From: Martinezella rhizogenes | GTDB lineage: Bacteria > Pseudomonadota > Alphaproteobacteria > Rhizobiales > Rhizobiaceae | Length of the DNA stretch: 64,000 bases | NCBI RefSeq assembly: GCF_000799715.1 | Contig: NZ_JUHG01000019.1 | Coordinates: 186,001-250,000 of the forward strand | Direction of reading: 5' to 3' | Part shown: one piece after another, positions 26,127 through 33,987 of the stretch | Position numbering within the stretch: position 1 is the first letter of the stretch | Layout: the number at the start of each line of letters is the position of its first letter | Notes under the pieces: generated by a model | Told to the model about the DNA's origin: nothing | The model's input: only the letters and a program-made list of their open reading frames with translations | The model's database searches: none | Position numbers and translations under genes: made by a program

Positions 26127-26211
26127 GCCAAGAGGCCGAACGTCAACCGAGGCTTCTCGGCTTCATCCCCACCTCGTCTCGGCTGATGTGTGTCCGACAT
26201 TCAGCCGAGAC
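26127..26211 (+). promoter_or_regulatory. Two consecutive stem-loops between hydrolase and cytochrome genes
   Basis: The first pairs AAGCCAAGAGGCC with GGCTTCTCGGCTT (11 of 13 positions). The second, 26176-26211, pairs GTCTCGGCTGA perfectly with TCAGCCGAGAC around a 14-base loop. Neither is followed by a T-run, so a simple Rho-independent terminator is unlikely; partial termination or mRNA 3'-end protection is possible. Confidence 0.5.
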
Positions 26212-26340
26212 GCGCGGGACGAGCCCATCCCAAGTCCAGCGGTCTGTTTAGCGGCAAAGCCAAATCGGCCTCTCTTATGGACGGCGGACCGAGCAAACGG
26301 GCGTGATGCCCTTTCACGATCTATTCAAAGGGTGAAGCCT

Positions 26341-26814
26341 ATGAGACTGTTTCGCTGGTCCGGCTTGGTGGTCGCGCCCCTCGCACTCGTCCTGACGGGC
26401 TTTTTTGTCGTTGAGACCGAGCTGTCACCGACCTTAGCACTTGCGGCATCCAACTCGGTGACGTTTCCACCGCTCGAACAGCTCGAGCATTACACCACGG
26501 TTCGACGCGGGATCACGCGCGAGCATATGCTGACAAGCCCGGCCGCTCTCTCGGCGCTTAAAGCCGGTCAACCTGTTCCGACAGGCACGCATATGGTTCT
26601 CGTCGATTATCAAAGCGACGTCCTGACGCGCTACCTCGTGGCACAGAAGGTTGGAGCCGGCGCGGATCAATGGGAATACCAGTGGTTCTGGCCGGACCGT
26701 ACAGTCAAGGCGGATGAGAATGTCGCCCGTTGCTACTCCTGCCACCGATCGCGTCAGTCCGAGCAGTTCATGTTCACCCTGAGCGGCGCTATTTCCGATG
26801 ATGATCCGCTGTGA
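26341..26814 (+). CDS. Cytochrome P460-like periplasmic haem protein
   Basis: A 157-residue protein with an N-terminal hydrophobic export segment (residues 6-24) and a single haem-binding motif CYSCH at 131-135. The region HYTTVRRGITREHMLTSP and the WEYQWFWPDRTVK strand resemble the cytochrome P460 fold. ATG 26341 is preceded by AAGGGTGAA. It should be a periplasmic c-type haem protein acting in redox or NO/hydroxylamine-type chemistry in family members; the actual partner is unknown. It is 18 bases before a membrane protein, indicating an electron-transfer unit. Confidence 0.75.
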   Translation: MRLFRWSGLVVAPLALVLTGFFVVETELSPTLALAASNSVTFPPLEQLEHYTTVRRGITREHMLTSPAALSALKAGQPVPTGTHMVLVDYQSDVLTRYLVAQKVGAGADQWEYQWFWPDRTVKADENVARCYSCHRSRQSEQFMFTLSGAISDDDPL

Positions 26815-26832
26815 GGGAGATGAGGAACTGCA

Positions 26833-27537
26833 ATGCTCAGGTTAGCTAGGGATCGTCTGCTTCTTCCTGCCGGCATGGCGGGCTTGATCATTTTGGCCCT
26901 CGCCTACTGGTGGCTAGACAACGCTCCGCATGAAATCTTTGGCACAGCGATGTTCGGGCTCCTCGCTTGGCACCTGATCATGAACAGGCGCTGGTTCCTG
27001 AAGCTCCGCGGCCGCGGCGGCCGTTACGATGCCCACCGATGGCTGGTCCTCGTGACACATGCCTGGCTTGGGATAACCATGGCGGTGCTGGTCGTGACCA
27101 GCGTGTTGATCTCACGCTCGGTCCTGAACTTCGCCCAGTTCACCGACAATGTCAGCATCATCGAACTCCACTGGTTCTCGGCGTACTGGGTCGCAATCAT
27201 CATTGCCGTTCATGCCGGCACCCACTGGACGCGTGTGATGACGGTGGCAGCGAACGTCTTCGGGCTCTCTCCGTCAGTGATCGGAACCGTGGTATTACGG
27301 CTGATTGCCGGGTTGCTCCTTGGCTTTGGCGCCTGGAGCTTTGCTGTTCTTGGCGTATCGACCAGGCTGATGTTCGGGTACAGCCTGGAATTCTGGGACT
27401 TTACCAAGGCGGTGTCGCCGTTTTTCGCGCACTGGGCAGCTGTAATGGCGGGCGGGACAGTGCTTTCCCACTACGCCATGGTCTCTCTGAGATCGGTCGA
27501 TAAGTTTCGTACGCCCACAACGAAAGGTCAAACATGA
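26833..27537 (+). CDS. DUF4405/cytochrome b561-like membrane protein
   Basis: A 234-residue protein with about six membrane helices. Histidines lie at helix positions suitable for haem b ligation (AWHLIMNRRWF, VLVTHAWLG, ELHWFSAYW, VHAGTHW, AHWAAVMAG). The pattern resembles DUF4405 and cytochrome-b561-type proteins. With the P460-like haem protein upstream it could pass electrons between the quinone pool and the periplasm. Its stop overlaps the next start (ATGA), so the downstream cyclophilin-like gene is translationally coupled. Confidence 0.75.
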   Translation: MLRLARDRLLLPAGMAGLIILALAYWWLDNAPHEIFGTAMFGLLAWHLIMNRRWFLKLRGRGGRYDAHRWLVLVTHAWLGITMAVLVVTSVLISRSVLNFAQFTDNVSIIELHWFSAYWVAIIIAVHAGTHWTRVMTVAANVFGLSPSVIGTVVLRLIAGLLLGFGAWSFAVLGVSTRLMFGYSLEFWDFTKAVSPFFAHWAAVMAGGTVLSHYAMVSLRSVDKFRTPTTKGQT

Positions 27538-27953
27538 AGCGGATTCATGACGCAACCTTTATCGCAGCTATTCTAACGCTTAACCTTGGAGGATCCGCCT
27601 TGGCGCAGGACCGCATTCTGATTTCGTCCGGCTGGGGTAATGTCACCGCCGAACTGGCTGACAACGCAGCCGCTCGCGCCCTTGCCGGGATGCTGCCGTT
27701 GACGATCGAAATGGATGATCATCTTCGTCAGGAAAAGACAGGCGATCTGCCGGCCGCGTTGCCGACCGCTCCTCGTCAGCTCGAATTCTCTGCCGGTACG
27801 CTTGGCCTGTGGAGCTCGGGCGACTTCGTCATCTATTACCGTGACGGCCGCGTGCCGCAGCCGGGGATCGTGATCTTGGGTCAGGTCCAAGGCGATGTCT
27901 CGATCTTCGACCGGCCCGGTAACGTCACTATCAAAGTCGGAAAGGCTCGCTGA
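27534..27953 (+). CDS. Exported cyclophilin-like fold protein
   Basis: A 139-residue protein with a signal peptide ending near GGSALAQ. The mature part (ILISSGWGNVTAELADNAAAR... then LPLTIEMDDH and DFVIYYRDGRVPQPGIVILG) matches the small cyclophilin-like domain family found beside oxidoreductases and flavodoxin-like genes. Catalytic prolyl isomerase activity is not established for this family. It is the last gene of the hydrolase/cytochrome operon. Confidence 0.75.
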   Translation: MKRIHDATFIAAILTLNLGGSALAQDRILISSGWGNVTAELADNAAARALAGMLPLTIEMDDHLRQEKTGDLPAALPTAPRQLEFSAGTLGLWSSGDFVIYYRDGRVPQPGIVILGQVQGDVSIFDRPGNVTIKVGKAR

Positions 27954-28344
27954 CCAATCCCCGGAGGTATGGCTGCGATTGGGCCTCCAATGCTTGTTTT
28001 ATCGCCCTGTCTCCGGCGCTCACGCTGACATCAATTGCTCGCGAACTCAAGAGCGAGTTGCTGCTCTTGAAGGGTATAGAACCCGCGGCCTCCTAAGAGG
28101 CAGTAAAATATCTTTATATTTTTTAATTATAACAACTACTTAAGGCGCCGGAAAGCGATATGCAGAATTATGGAACTTTTCGGCCGGATTCCAGAATGCG
28201 TCTTACCATTCAGCGCATAACAATTTACGCCCGAACAAGAAGGGGCCGCCTGCCACTGGGAGTGAACAAGCGACCAAATCATTTTATCTGTAAAATCTGA
28301 ACCGCGTTGGAGACGCTGGCCGCAGGAGATGTTGAAAGGCTCCT
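27954..28344. other. Intergenic region between convergent units
   Basis: About 390 bases between the cyclophilin-like gene and the 3' end of cysE. Apart from tRNA-like copy D (28063-28092) and a small inverted repeat just before it (CTCGC/GCGAG at 28039-28056), I see no gene. The sequence 28100-28140 is markedly AT-rich. Confidence 0.45.
28063..28092 (-). repeat. tRNA-T-arm-like dispersed sequence, copy D
   Basis: The minus strand reads GAGGCCGCGGGTTCTATACC then CTTCAAGAGC. The T-arm-like GGG TTCTATA CCC pairs cleanly. Just upstream in the same sense GCCTC TTAG GAGGC could mimic an anticodon stem. Same layout as copies A to C. Confidence 0.4.
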
Positions 28345-29214
28345 CTAAGGCGTAAGAACAAGGTCCAATGCTTCTGCCGCAGCAAATGCGCGAGCATCCG
28401 GCCAATCTTTATCGAATGCTACGGGCGAGATACGAGCTGGAGCGCCTACCGCAAGTGAAAACGGCGGAACATCGTCGAGCACAACGCTTCCAGCACCTAT
28501 GCGAGCCCAATCCCCAATTTTAACATTCCCGAGTATTTTGGCGCCTGCGCCGACGAACGTCCCGCGGCCTACCTTTGGGTGCCTGTCACCTCGCTGCTTG
28601 CCTGTTCCTCCAAGAGTGACATTGTGAAACAGAGTCACATCATCGCCAACGACCGCAGTTTCTCCGACCACAATGCCGGTGGCGTGATCTAGAAGTATTC
28701 CTTTCCCAAACAAAGCGCCCGGATGGATGTCAACCCCAACTGTGACCGACATACGTTGTTGTAATGCCGAGGCGATTGGATGACGGCCGTCAAGCCAAAG
28801 CTGGTGCGCAACACGATGAAGCGATAGAGCGGCAAACCCTTTCAGAAACAAGAATGGTGTCAGCAGGTCCTTGGTCGCGGGGTCGTTGGCACGTATCGCT
28901 ACGAGGTCAGCACAGGCAGCTATTTCGATCTCTTCATGATTCACAAGAATGGTCGATACCAAATCACGGAAGGCAGCAAATTGAAGGTCGTCACTCGCAA
29001 AAATCGAAGAAAGCCGGATCGACAATGCGGAACGGAAGCTATCCGCCTCCAGCACTGTACGGTGCAATGTGCGGGCAAGAGTGGGTTCGGCAGCGGCCCA
29101 TGCAGCCGCGGACCGCTGGATGTCAGCCCAATTGGAATCGATCCCAATATTTGTTGAACGCAAATATTCTCCTTGATGGGGCAGACTGATTGTCGATGGT
29201 TTGGGGGGCGCCAT
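28345..29214 (-). CDS. cysE: Serine O-acetyltransferase
   Basis: A 289-residue enzyme transferring acetyl from acetyl-CoA to L-serine, giving O-acetylserine for cysteine synthesis. The N-terminal helical domain (about 20-150) is followed by the left-handed beta-helix of hexapeptide repeats (VDIHPGALFGKGILLDHATG, VVGDDVTLFHNVTLGGTG). The catalytic-type DIHPGA and HPKVG segments are present. ATG 29214 (MAPPKPSTIS) is chosen because AAGGA lies eight bases upstream; 29241 lacks one. It follows an EamA-family exporter in the same direction, suggesting that O-acetylserine or cysteine is exported, or that this is a secondary cysE copy. Confidence 0.93.
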   Translation of the reverse strand: MAPPKPSTISLPHQGEYLRSTNIGIDSNWADIQRSAAAWAAAEPTLARTLHRTVLEADSFRSALSIRLSSIFASDDLQFAAFRDLVSTILVNHEEIEIAACADLVAIRANDPATKDLLTPFLFLKGFAALSLHRVAHQLWLDGRHPIASALQQRMSVTVGVDIHPGALFGKGILLDHATGIVVGETAVVGDDVTLFHNVTLGGTGKQRGDRHPKVGRGTFVGAGAKILGNVKIGDWARIGAGSVVLDDVPPFSLAVGAPARISPVAFDKDWPDARAFAAAEALDLVLTP

Positions 29215-29274
29215 TGCGATAATCCTTCTCCAGAAGTCCAACTCGCAAGAAAGGGGACAGGCAACCCAACCTGA

Positions 29275-30234
29275 TCAGTGTCTGGAACGCCTTTCGAATA
29301 TTGTAGGATTGAGCACTAAGAGGCCGGAGCACATGATCAAGGCTATCCCGACGATCGTGAACGTGTCAGGCAAGTCTGCAAAAAACACAAAGCTCCAGAA
29401 TGCCGCGAATATGAGATAGGAGTAGTCGAACGCTGCTATCGTCGCCGGCGGCCCAGACTGGTATGCTTTCGCCAGCCCGATCCCGATTCCCACGATCAGA
29501 AGCGCAAGTAAGCTGGTAACGCCCCATTCTCGTGGTCCCATCGAAATCCAGTTGCCAATCAGAAACCGGTAGAGCGATTGTGACGCTGGCGATAAATTCA
29601 AAAGCAGGAGCCCCGCCGTCGCTGCCCCACCGACGATCAGAAGCGCATAGTTCAGAGCCAAAGCAAGAACGATCGGTCGCTCGTTGGCACACTTCGAACG
29701 CGTTATAACCGCGGCCAGAGCGTAAAAGATCGCTGCCGCCACTGGGATCATTGCCGCCGGTGAGAACGCATCACCACCTGGTCGAATGATGAAGAGTACA
29801 CCGACAAAACCCAGAATTATTGCAATCCAGCGGCCTCGGCCCACCGACTCACCAATCAGAACTGCCGAAAACAAGGTGATGAACAGCGGTCCGGTGTAAA
29901 GCGAGGCCGCGATTGTAGAGAGACTGAGGACAGGTACACCAGCATAGATCGCGATGTACATCAGGACCAGCAGCAGGCTACGCAACATCGTCCATCCAAA
30001 GGAGATCGGGCGAATGTCATGAAGTGGCCCCGCAAAGGCCACCCCACTAATCATTGGAATCGCAATCAGCGAGCGCACGACAAACACCTGCCATAGTGGC
30101 ATCTGCGAACTGACGGATTTCACAATCGCATCGGCAAAGGCCATAGCAAAGACAGTGATAACAATCACCAAAACTGCAAGCACGGGCTGGTCCGCTCGAC
30201 CCGAGACAGGCAGGGACTTGCTGATCTCAACCAA
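29275..30234 (-). CDS. EamA/DMT-family membrane exporter
   Basis: A 319-residue protein with ten predicted helices in two EamA halves (about 20-150 and 165-300). The first half ends with LSTIAASLYTGPLFITLFSAVLIGE, the typical mid-domain signature of drug/metabolite transporters. Substrate is unassigned; adjacency to cysE makes O-acetylserine, cysteine or a related thiol plausible. It is divergent from a GcvA-type LysR regulator with about 125 bases between starts. Confidence 0.88.
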   Translation of the reverse strand: MVEISKSLPVSGRADQPVLAVLVIVITVFAMAFADAIVKSVSSQMPLWQVFVVRSLIAIPMISGVAFAGPLHDIRPISFGWTMLRSLLLVLMYIAIYAGVPVLSLSTIAASLYTGPLFITLFSAVLIGESVGRGRWIAIILGFVGVLFIIRPGGDAFSPAAMIPVAAAIFYALAAVITRSKCANERPIVLALALNYALLIVGGAATAGLLLLNLSPASQSLYRFLIGNWISMGPREWGVTSLLALLIVGIGIGLAKAYQSGPPATIAAFDYSYLIFAAFWSFVFFADLPDTFTIVGIALIMCSGLLVLNPTIFERRSRH

Positions 30235-30360
30235 CGCGACCGGCCTCTCTTTCTATTTTTAAGCTGCAATTAGAACAAAGTTCTCTTTTCCGTACTGATT
30301 CACAAACGAAAAATTATACGGCTATATTGAATTGAAGCTCACAGATGAACGGCGGGGATT

Positions 30361-31257
30361 GTGAAACGTAAATTACCTCCTCTGGCATCCCTTGCTACCG
30401 CTGCGGCGATAGCCCAAGAGCGGACATTCACTGCCGCTGCCGAGAAACTGCACGTCACACCGTCGGCGATCAGTCACCAAATTCGTGGCCTGGAAGACTG
30501 GCTGGGATTTGCTCTGTTCCGAAGAGACGTGCGATCTGTTCGGATAACCGAAGAGGGAGCTGCCTACCTCGAGAAAGTGTTGGCGATACTCAACAGCCTC
30601 GAAAGCATTACGCTCGAGGCCATGGAGCAAGCAGGAAAACAAAAGCTGCTTCGTATCCAGACCACAGATTCGCTCGCAAGCCGATGGCTTGTTAACCGGC
30701 TTCCCGGCTTTCAGGCGAACCATCCAAACCTGTCAGTTAGGATCCTGACTCGAGAATATACAGAGGGATATCACTCTAGCGATGCCGATATTGCCATCTT
30801 GTATGGTCGCGGCGATTGGCCGAATTTCATAAGCAATCTCATCCTCCCGGAGGCTATAGTGCCGGTGTGTAGTCCCGAGCTTCTTCGTGACGATCCGGTG
30901 GAAACACTACGTGGCAACAGTTTGCTTCACGACGATAACCTGGGAACGACCTGGGAAGACTGGTTAGCGTTTGCTGGCATTGAGATGCCTCTCATCAACA
31001 ACTCACAGCATGTGCATGGACTGCATTTCAACCATTCGCATTTGGCACTACAGGCTGCGGAACAGGGAGCTGGCATCGTTTTGGCAAGCGTGCCTCTGAT
31101 CATGGATGCGCTTCTTAGCAAGAAACTAGTTGCTCCATTTGAACAGCAGTTGGAGACCGGCTTTGGCTATCATCTCGTTCAAAGTGTTGATGTAGACCAG
31201 CAAAGGAGGAGCCGAACGCTTGTCGAATGGCTCATGGCTCTTCGCGAGGGAAAGTAA
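30361..31257 (+). CDS. GcvA-type LysR transcriptional regulator
   Basis: A 298-residue LysR protein with N-terminal HTH (TFTAAAEKLHVTPSAISHQIRGLEDWLGFALFRR at residues 20-53) and the effector domain of the GcvA group (VRILTREYTEGYHSSDADIAILYGRGDW). Start is GTG 30361 with GGCGGGG upstream. Its position opposite the exporter/cysE pair suggests it regulates them. Its last 130 bases overlap, on the other strand, a short open frame (31126-31383). Confidence 0.9.
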   Translation: MKRKLPPLASLATAAAIAQERTFTAAAEKLHVTPSAISHQIRGLEDWLGFALFRRDVRSVRITEEGAAYLEKVLAILNSLESITLEAMEQAGKQKLLRIQTTDSLASRWLVNRLPGFQANHPNLSVRILTREYTEGYHSSDADIAILYGRGDWPNFISNLILPEAIVPVCSPELLRDDPVETLRGNSLLHDDNLGTTWEDWLAFAGIEMPLINNSQHVHGLHFNHSHLALQAAEQGAGIVLASVPLIMDALLSKKLVAPFEQQLETGFGYHLVQSVDVDQQRRSRTLVEWLMALREGK

Positions 31258-31383
31258 TGCATCCTCCGTTTCGGCATCCGGGCCGGTCGGTGTGGCGTTC
31301 CGGATCATAAGCGCCGCATGTCGTAGCATTACCTGCAGATCGGCCCGGGGCAGATAAGCATTTGTCTCCCGCCATTCCTTCAT
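31126..31383 (-). CDS. Short hypothetical frame overlapping the regulator 3' end
   Basis: An 85-residue frame whose ATG overlaps the stop of the upstream small frame (TCATGA). The first 45 residues (WRETNAYLPRADLQVMLRHAALMIRNATP) look like protein. The remainder lies antisense to the LysR gene, so it may be the N-terminal stub of a gene cut off by rearrangement. No family recognised. Confidence 0.3.
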   Translation of the reverse strand: MKEWRETNAYLPRADLQVMLRHAALMIRNATPTGPDAETEDALLSLAKSHEPFDKRSAPPLLVYINTLNEMIAKAGLQLLFKWSN

Positions 31384-31532
31384 GATTCGGCAGGATAAAG
31401 CGGTCTATCACGAGATATCCGATATCGGTTCCCAATCGCGCCACCGATTATTGCCGTGATGAGAGTTGCGGGAATGCCGATTGCGTTGCCCATCGCAGCA
31501 ACGCCCACGCCTCCAATCATAATTCCCGCCAT
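31380..31532 (-). CDS. Small glycine-zipper membrane peptide
   Basis: A 50-residue frame from ATG 31532, with AGGAG just two or three bases before the start. Two short glycine-rich hydrophobic stretches (GIMIGGVGVAAMGNAIG and TLITAIIGGAIGN) are separated by a proline, then comes a basic tail RYRISRDR. This is the look of a glycine-zipper helical hairpin. Its stop overlaps the next start. It could be a genuine micro-protein or a toxin-like membrane peptide, or a fragment of a longer membrane protein. Confidence 0.4.
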   Translation of the reverse strand: MAGIMIGGVGVAAMGNAIGIPATLITAIIGGAIGNRYRISRDRPLYPAES

Positions 31533-31619
31533 TGCTCCTAGAGGGCGCTGGTGCACGGATCAAATTTCAATAGTTCCCGCCTATGTAGCTTCGATCGAAA
31601 ACAGCTTGATTGATCATCC

Positions 31620-31926
31620 ATGCCACACAAACATAACGCTGCTCGCCGTCATCACATCGGCAAAATGAAGTTCAAGGTGACGAACTGGGCCGAGTATGAT
31701 GCGGGTCTGCGCCAACGTGGCAGTCTGACCCTTTGGGTGACGTCGGAGGCTGTTGATGGTTGGGCAGCGCCACGACGCAAGACAAGAGGAGGCCCGTCGC
31801 GTTATTCCGATCTGGCGATTGAGACCGCCCTGACCCTGGGGCTCGTATTCGGCTTGCGGCTGCGCCAGGCGGAGGGCTTTCTGACGTCCGTGCTGCGGCT
31901 GATGGGACTGGATCTCGGCGTTCCCG
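31620..31926 (+). pseudogene. IS5-family transposase fragment (N-terminal)
   Basis: Starts MPHKHNAARRHHIGKMKFKV and continues with TNWAEYDAGLRQRG and RYSDLAIETALTLGLVFGLRLRQAEGF, the standard N-terminus of IS5/IS903-group transposases. Homology stops at LGLDLGVPD near 31926. There the frame runs into the opposite-strand IS21 fragment, so all catalytic residues are lost. Confidence 0.8.
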
Positions 31927-32288
31927 ATCAGCGTCAGCCGCTCCCGAGAAGGCTTGCCTTCGTTGGCCGACAGAAAGCGTTCGATCTCGGCTTTCCAGGC
32001 GCCGGTCTTCGGCAATGGTTGCCGTTCTCGCTCATAAGAGAAGTCGGTCTCATCAGAGCGCAATATCTTGCGGACCGTATTGCGGGACACATGCAGCTCC
32101 CAGACGATCTTCTTCACCGACCAGCCCTGCACATGGAAGGCTCGACGAACACGCGCAATCGTATCCACTCGCGTCAACTCCCCCTCCGTCCGCCATCAAA
32201 AGACGGATGGTCAGACGAAACAGGAGGGGGGGCAAAATTGGACGCCGGTCACCCCGCCAGTGGGGTCAAAATTCCACGCCGAAACACA
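31927..32288 (-). mobile_element. IS21-family element remnant (left end plus istA start)
   Basis: The outer end at 32288 reads TGTGTTTCGGCG on the minus strand. It is followed by two tandem transposase-binding-like repeats (GGCGTGGAATTTTGACCCC and GGCGTCCAATTTTGCCCCC), characteristic of IS21 termini. The istA gene starts at 32177 and is cut at about 31928 where it abuts the IS5 fragment. No istB is present. Confidence 0.8.
31929..32177 (-). pseudogene. istA fragment (IS21 transposase N-terminus)
   Basis: The first 83 residues of IstA: MTRVDTIARVRRAFHVQGWS, then a helix-turn-helix (SVKKIVWELHVSRNTVRKILR) and FSYERERQPLPKTGAW. Similarity ends at SRERLTLI; the frame stays open to 31614 only by running antisense through the IS5 fragment. 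The DDE domain is absent. Confidence 0.8.
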
Positions 32289-32302
32289 GCACCAAAAGCG
32301 GA

Positions 32303-32668
32303 CTACAGCGCCCGCTCGAACAGTTGAACAAGATGGCCGCCAGGGTCGCGAAGGGTCAGTACGCGACCATGCGATCCCATATCGCGGAATTCCAACACCT
32401 CCACGCCGCTTGCGGCGAGCTTTTGCCTTCGATCATCCATGTCATCGATCTCGAAGACCGGAATTGCGCCCAACGGACTGTCCTGCGGTCCAGCGGGATA
32501 TTCCTCGATCGCCCCAATGGCAAAGTTCGTGCCGCCGGCGGTAAACTGCACCCAGCGACTACCGTCGGCGAATTTTACCTCCAGCCCCAACTGGTACTCG
32601 TAGAAATCCCTGGTCGCCGCGATATCCCCTGCCACCAGCCACGTATTCTGCAGACGCTTTACAGGCAT
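32303..32668 (-). CDS. VOC-family (glyoxalase/dioxygenase fold) protein
   Basis: A 121-residue single VOC domain: LQNTWLVAGDIAATRDFYEYQLGLE at the start and FRDMGSHGRVLTLRDPGGHLVQLFE at the end, the two beta-alpha-beta modules of the fold. ATG 32668 has GGGAGGG upstream; the longer frame runs into the SDR gene. Family members are metal-dependent lyases, isomerases, dioxygenases or binding proteins. It is the last gene of the ten-gene operon and probably acts late in the pathway, or protects against a reactive intermediate. Confidence 0.85.
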   Translation of the reverse strand: MPVKRLQNTWLVAGDIAATRDFYEYQLGLEVKFADGSRWVQFTAGGTNFAIGAIEEYPAGPQDSPLGAIPVFEIDDMDDRRQKLAASGVEVLEFRDMGSHGRVLTLRDPGGHLVQLFERAL

Positions 32669-32681
32669 CGTCCCTCCCGCT

Positions 32682-33437
32682 TCAGTAGACTGTCCAGCCG
32701 GCATCCGCGACGATACAGGCTCCGTTGATATAGGCGGCACCCTCCGAGGCCAGAAACACGGCAACGGGCGCGATGTCGTCCCCCGTCGCCTGCGGTGGTC
32801 GGGTCGGCAAACCCTTCGTTCTCAGCTCCCATCCCGATGGAGACGGCTCGCTGCCTGATGCAATATTGGTCTTCACCGATCCCGGTGCAATGCCGTTGCA
32901 GCGTATGCCGCGATCACCATAGGCCGCCGCCACCGAACGGGTAAGACCAAGAACACCGTGCTTCGTGGCCGTATAGGCAAATCCCGCCCTGCCCCCTTGG
33001 AAACTTGCGATGGAGCAGGTGTTGACGAAAACGCCGGCGCCGCGTTGTAACATGCCAGGCAGCGCGGCACGGGTAACCAGGAACGGGCCGGTGAGATTGA
33101 CATCAAGCACATGCTGCCAAAGTGCATCGTCGGTCTCGTCGACGGGCGCCATACGGTCGAGTACACCGGCATTGTTGCAGATTACCGCCGGCGGACCGAA
33201 ACGAGCTTCCACCGCCGCCAGCATACCGGCGATTGGTTCCGGTTTACTGACATCCGCAACATGGGTTGCAAAGCTGTCGGGTGCGCCGATGATCGCCGCC
33301 GTCTCCTCCAGCCTTTCGGCACTGAGGTCGGCGGCGAAGACCCGGGCGCCGGCCGTCACGAAGGCCCGCGCCATCGCCCGGCCGATGCCGGATCCGGCGC
33401 CAGTGATGATTGCCACTTTCCCATCCAGACGCGTCAT
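32682..33437 (-). CDS. Short-chain dehydrogenase/reductase
   Basis: A 251-residue SDR with the nucleotide-binding motif TGAGSGIG (residues 12-19), NNAGV, and the catalytic Ser/Tyr-x-x-x-Lys (CSIAS then YTATK). ATG 33437 is selected because GGGAG precedes it and the family N-terminus then begins LDGKVAIITGAG; the frame is open to 33800 but only inside the flavin reductase. The cofactor loop Asp at the end of strand 2 (AADLS) suggests NAD preference. It lies 14 bases before VOC and likely oxidises an alcohol intermediate of the operon's pathway. Confidence 0.9.
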   Translation of the reverse strand: MTRLDGKVAIITGAGSGIGRAMARAFVTAGARVFAADLSAERLEETAAIIGAPDSFATHVADVSKPEPIAGMLAAVEARFGPPAVICNNAGVLDRMAPVDETDDALWQHVLDVNLTGPFLVTRAALPGMLQRGAGVFVNTCSIASFQGGRAGFAYTATKHGVLGLTRSVAAAYGDRGIRCNGIAPGSVKTNIASGSEPSPSGWELRTKGLPTRPPQATGDDIAPVAVFLASEGAAYINGACIVADAGWTVY

Positions 33438-33462
33438 GAAGTCTTGCTCCCTATTCAATTGA

Positions 33463-33987
33463 TCATGCGCCGTAAAAACTGCCGGCGCGATAGACCAGTC
33501 CGGGGCGGCCGGGCTGTACGCGAGCGGCAACCACCGAGCCGATGAAAATGGTGTGGCTTCCCCAATCGAGGGTTCCGGCCGTGCGGCAATCGAAGACTGC
33601 AAGCGCATCGGCAAGCACCGGCGCGCCGGTCCGCATATTCTGCCAATCGCCGAGATCGAAGCGTCTTTCGCCACGAATGCCGTCGCGCCCGGCAAAGCGG
33701 CTGGCGACCTCGCTCTGTTCGGCCGCCAGCACATTGACGCAGAAGAAGCCGCTCTCGCAGATCGCCGTGTACCCGTCGGAACTGCGGTTGATGCAGGCAA
33801 GCAGCGTCGAGGGTTCGGCGGAAAGTGAACAGACGGCGGTCGCCGTCAAACCACGCTTTCCGTCCTTCGAGAGCGTGGTGACGACAGTGACGCCGGCGGC
33901 GAATTCGCGCATGGCAGCACGAAAATCGTCCGCGGCCACGGGCGGGTCGATACAGGTATTTGCCACCGATCCGAATGACATGTTCAT
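33463..33987 (-). CDS. Flavin reductase (FMN/FAD) for a two-component monooxygenase
   Basis: A 174-residue protein of the flavin reductase-like domain family. It has MREFAAGVTVVTTLSKDGKRGLTATAVCSLSAEPS in the flavin-binding start, GFFCVNVLAAEQ in the middle and DWGSHTIFIGSVVAARV near the end. Family role: NAD(P)H-dependent production of free reduced flavin. The two luciferase-like monooxygenases in the neighbourhood need such a donor. Its start overlaps the livF stop (ATGA). Confidence 0.92.
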   Translation of the reverse strand: MNMSFGSVANTCIDPPVAADDFRAAMREFAAGVTVVTTLSKDGKRGLTATAVCSLSAEPSTLLACINRSSDGYTAICESGFFCVNVLAAEQSEVASRFAGRDGIRGERRFDLGDWQNMRTGAPVLADALAVFDCRTAGTLDWGSHTIFIGSVVAARVQPGRPGLVYRAGSFYGA

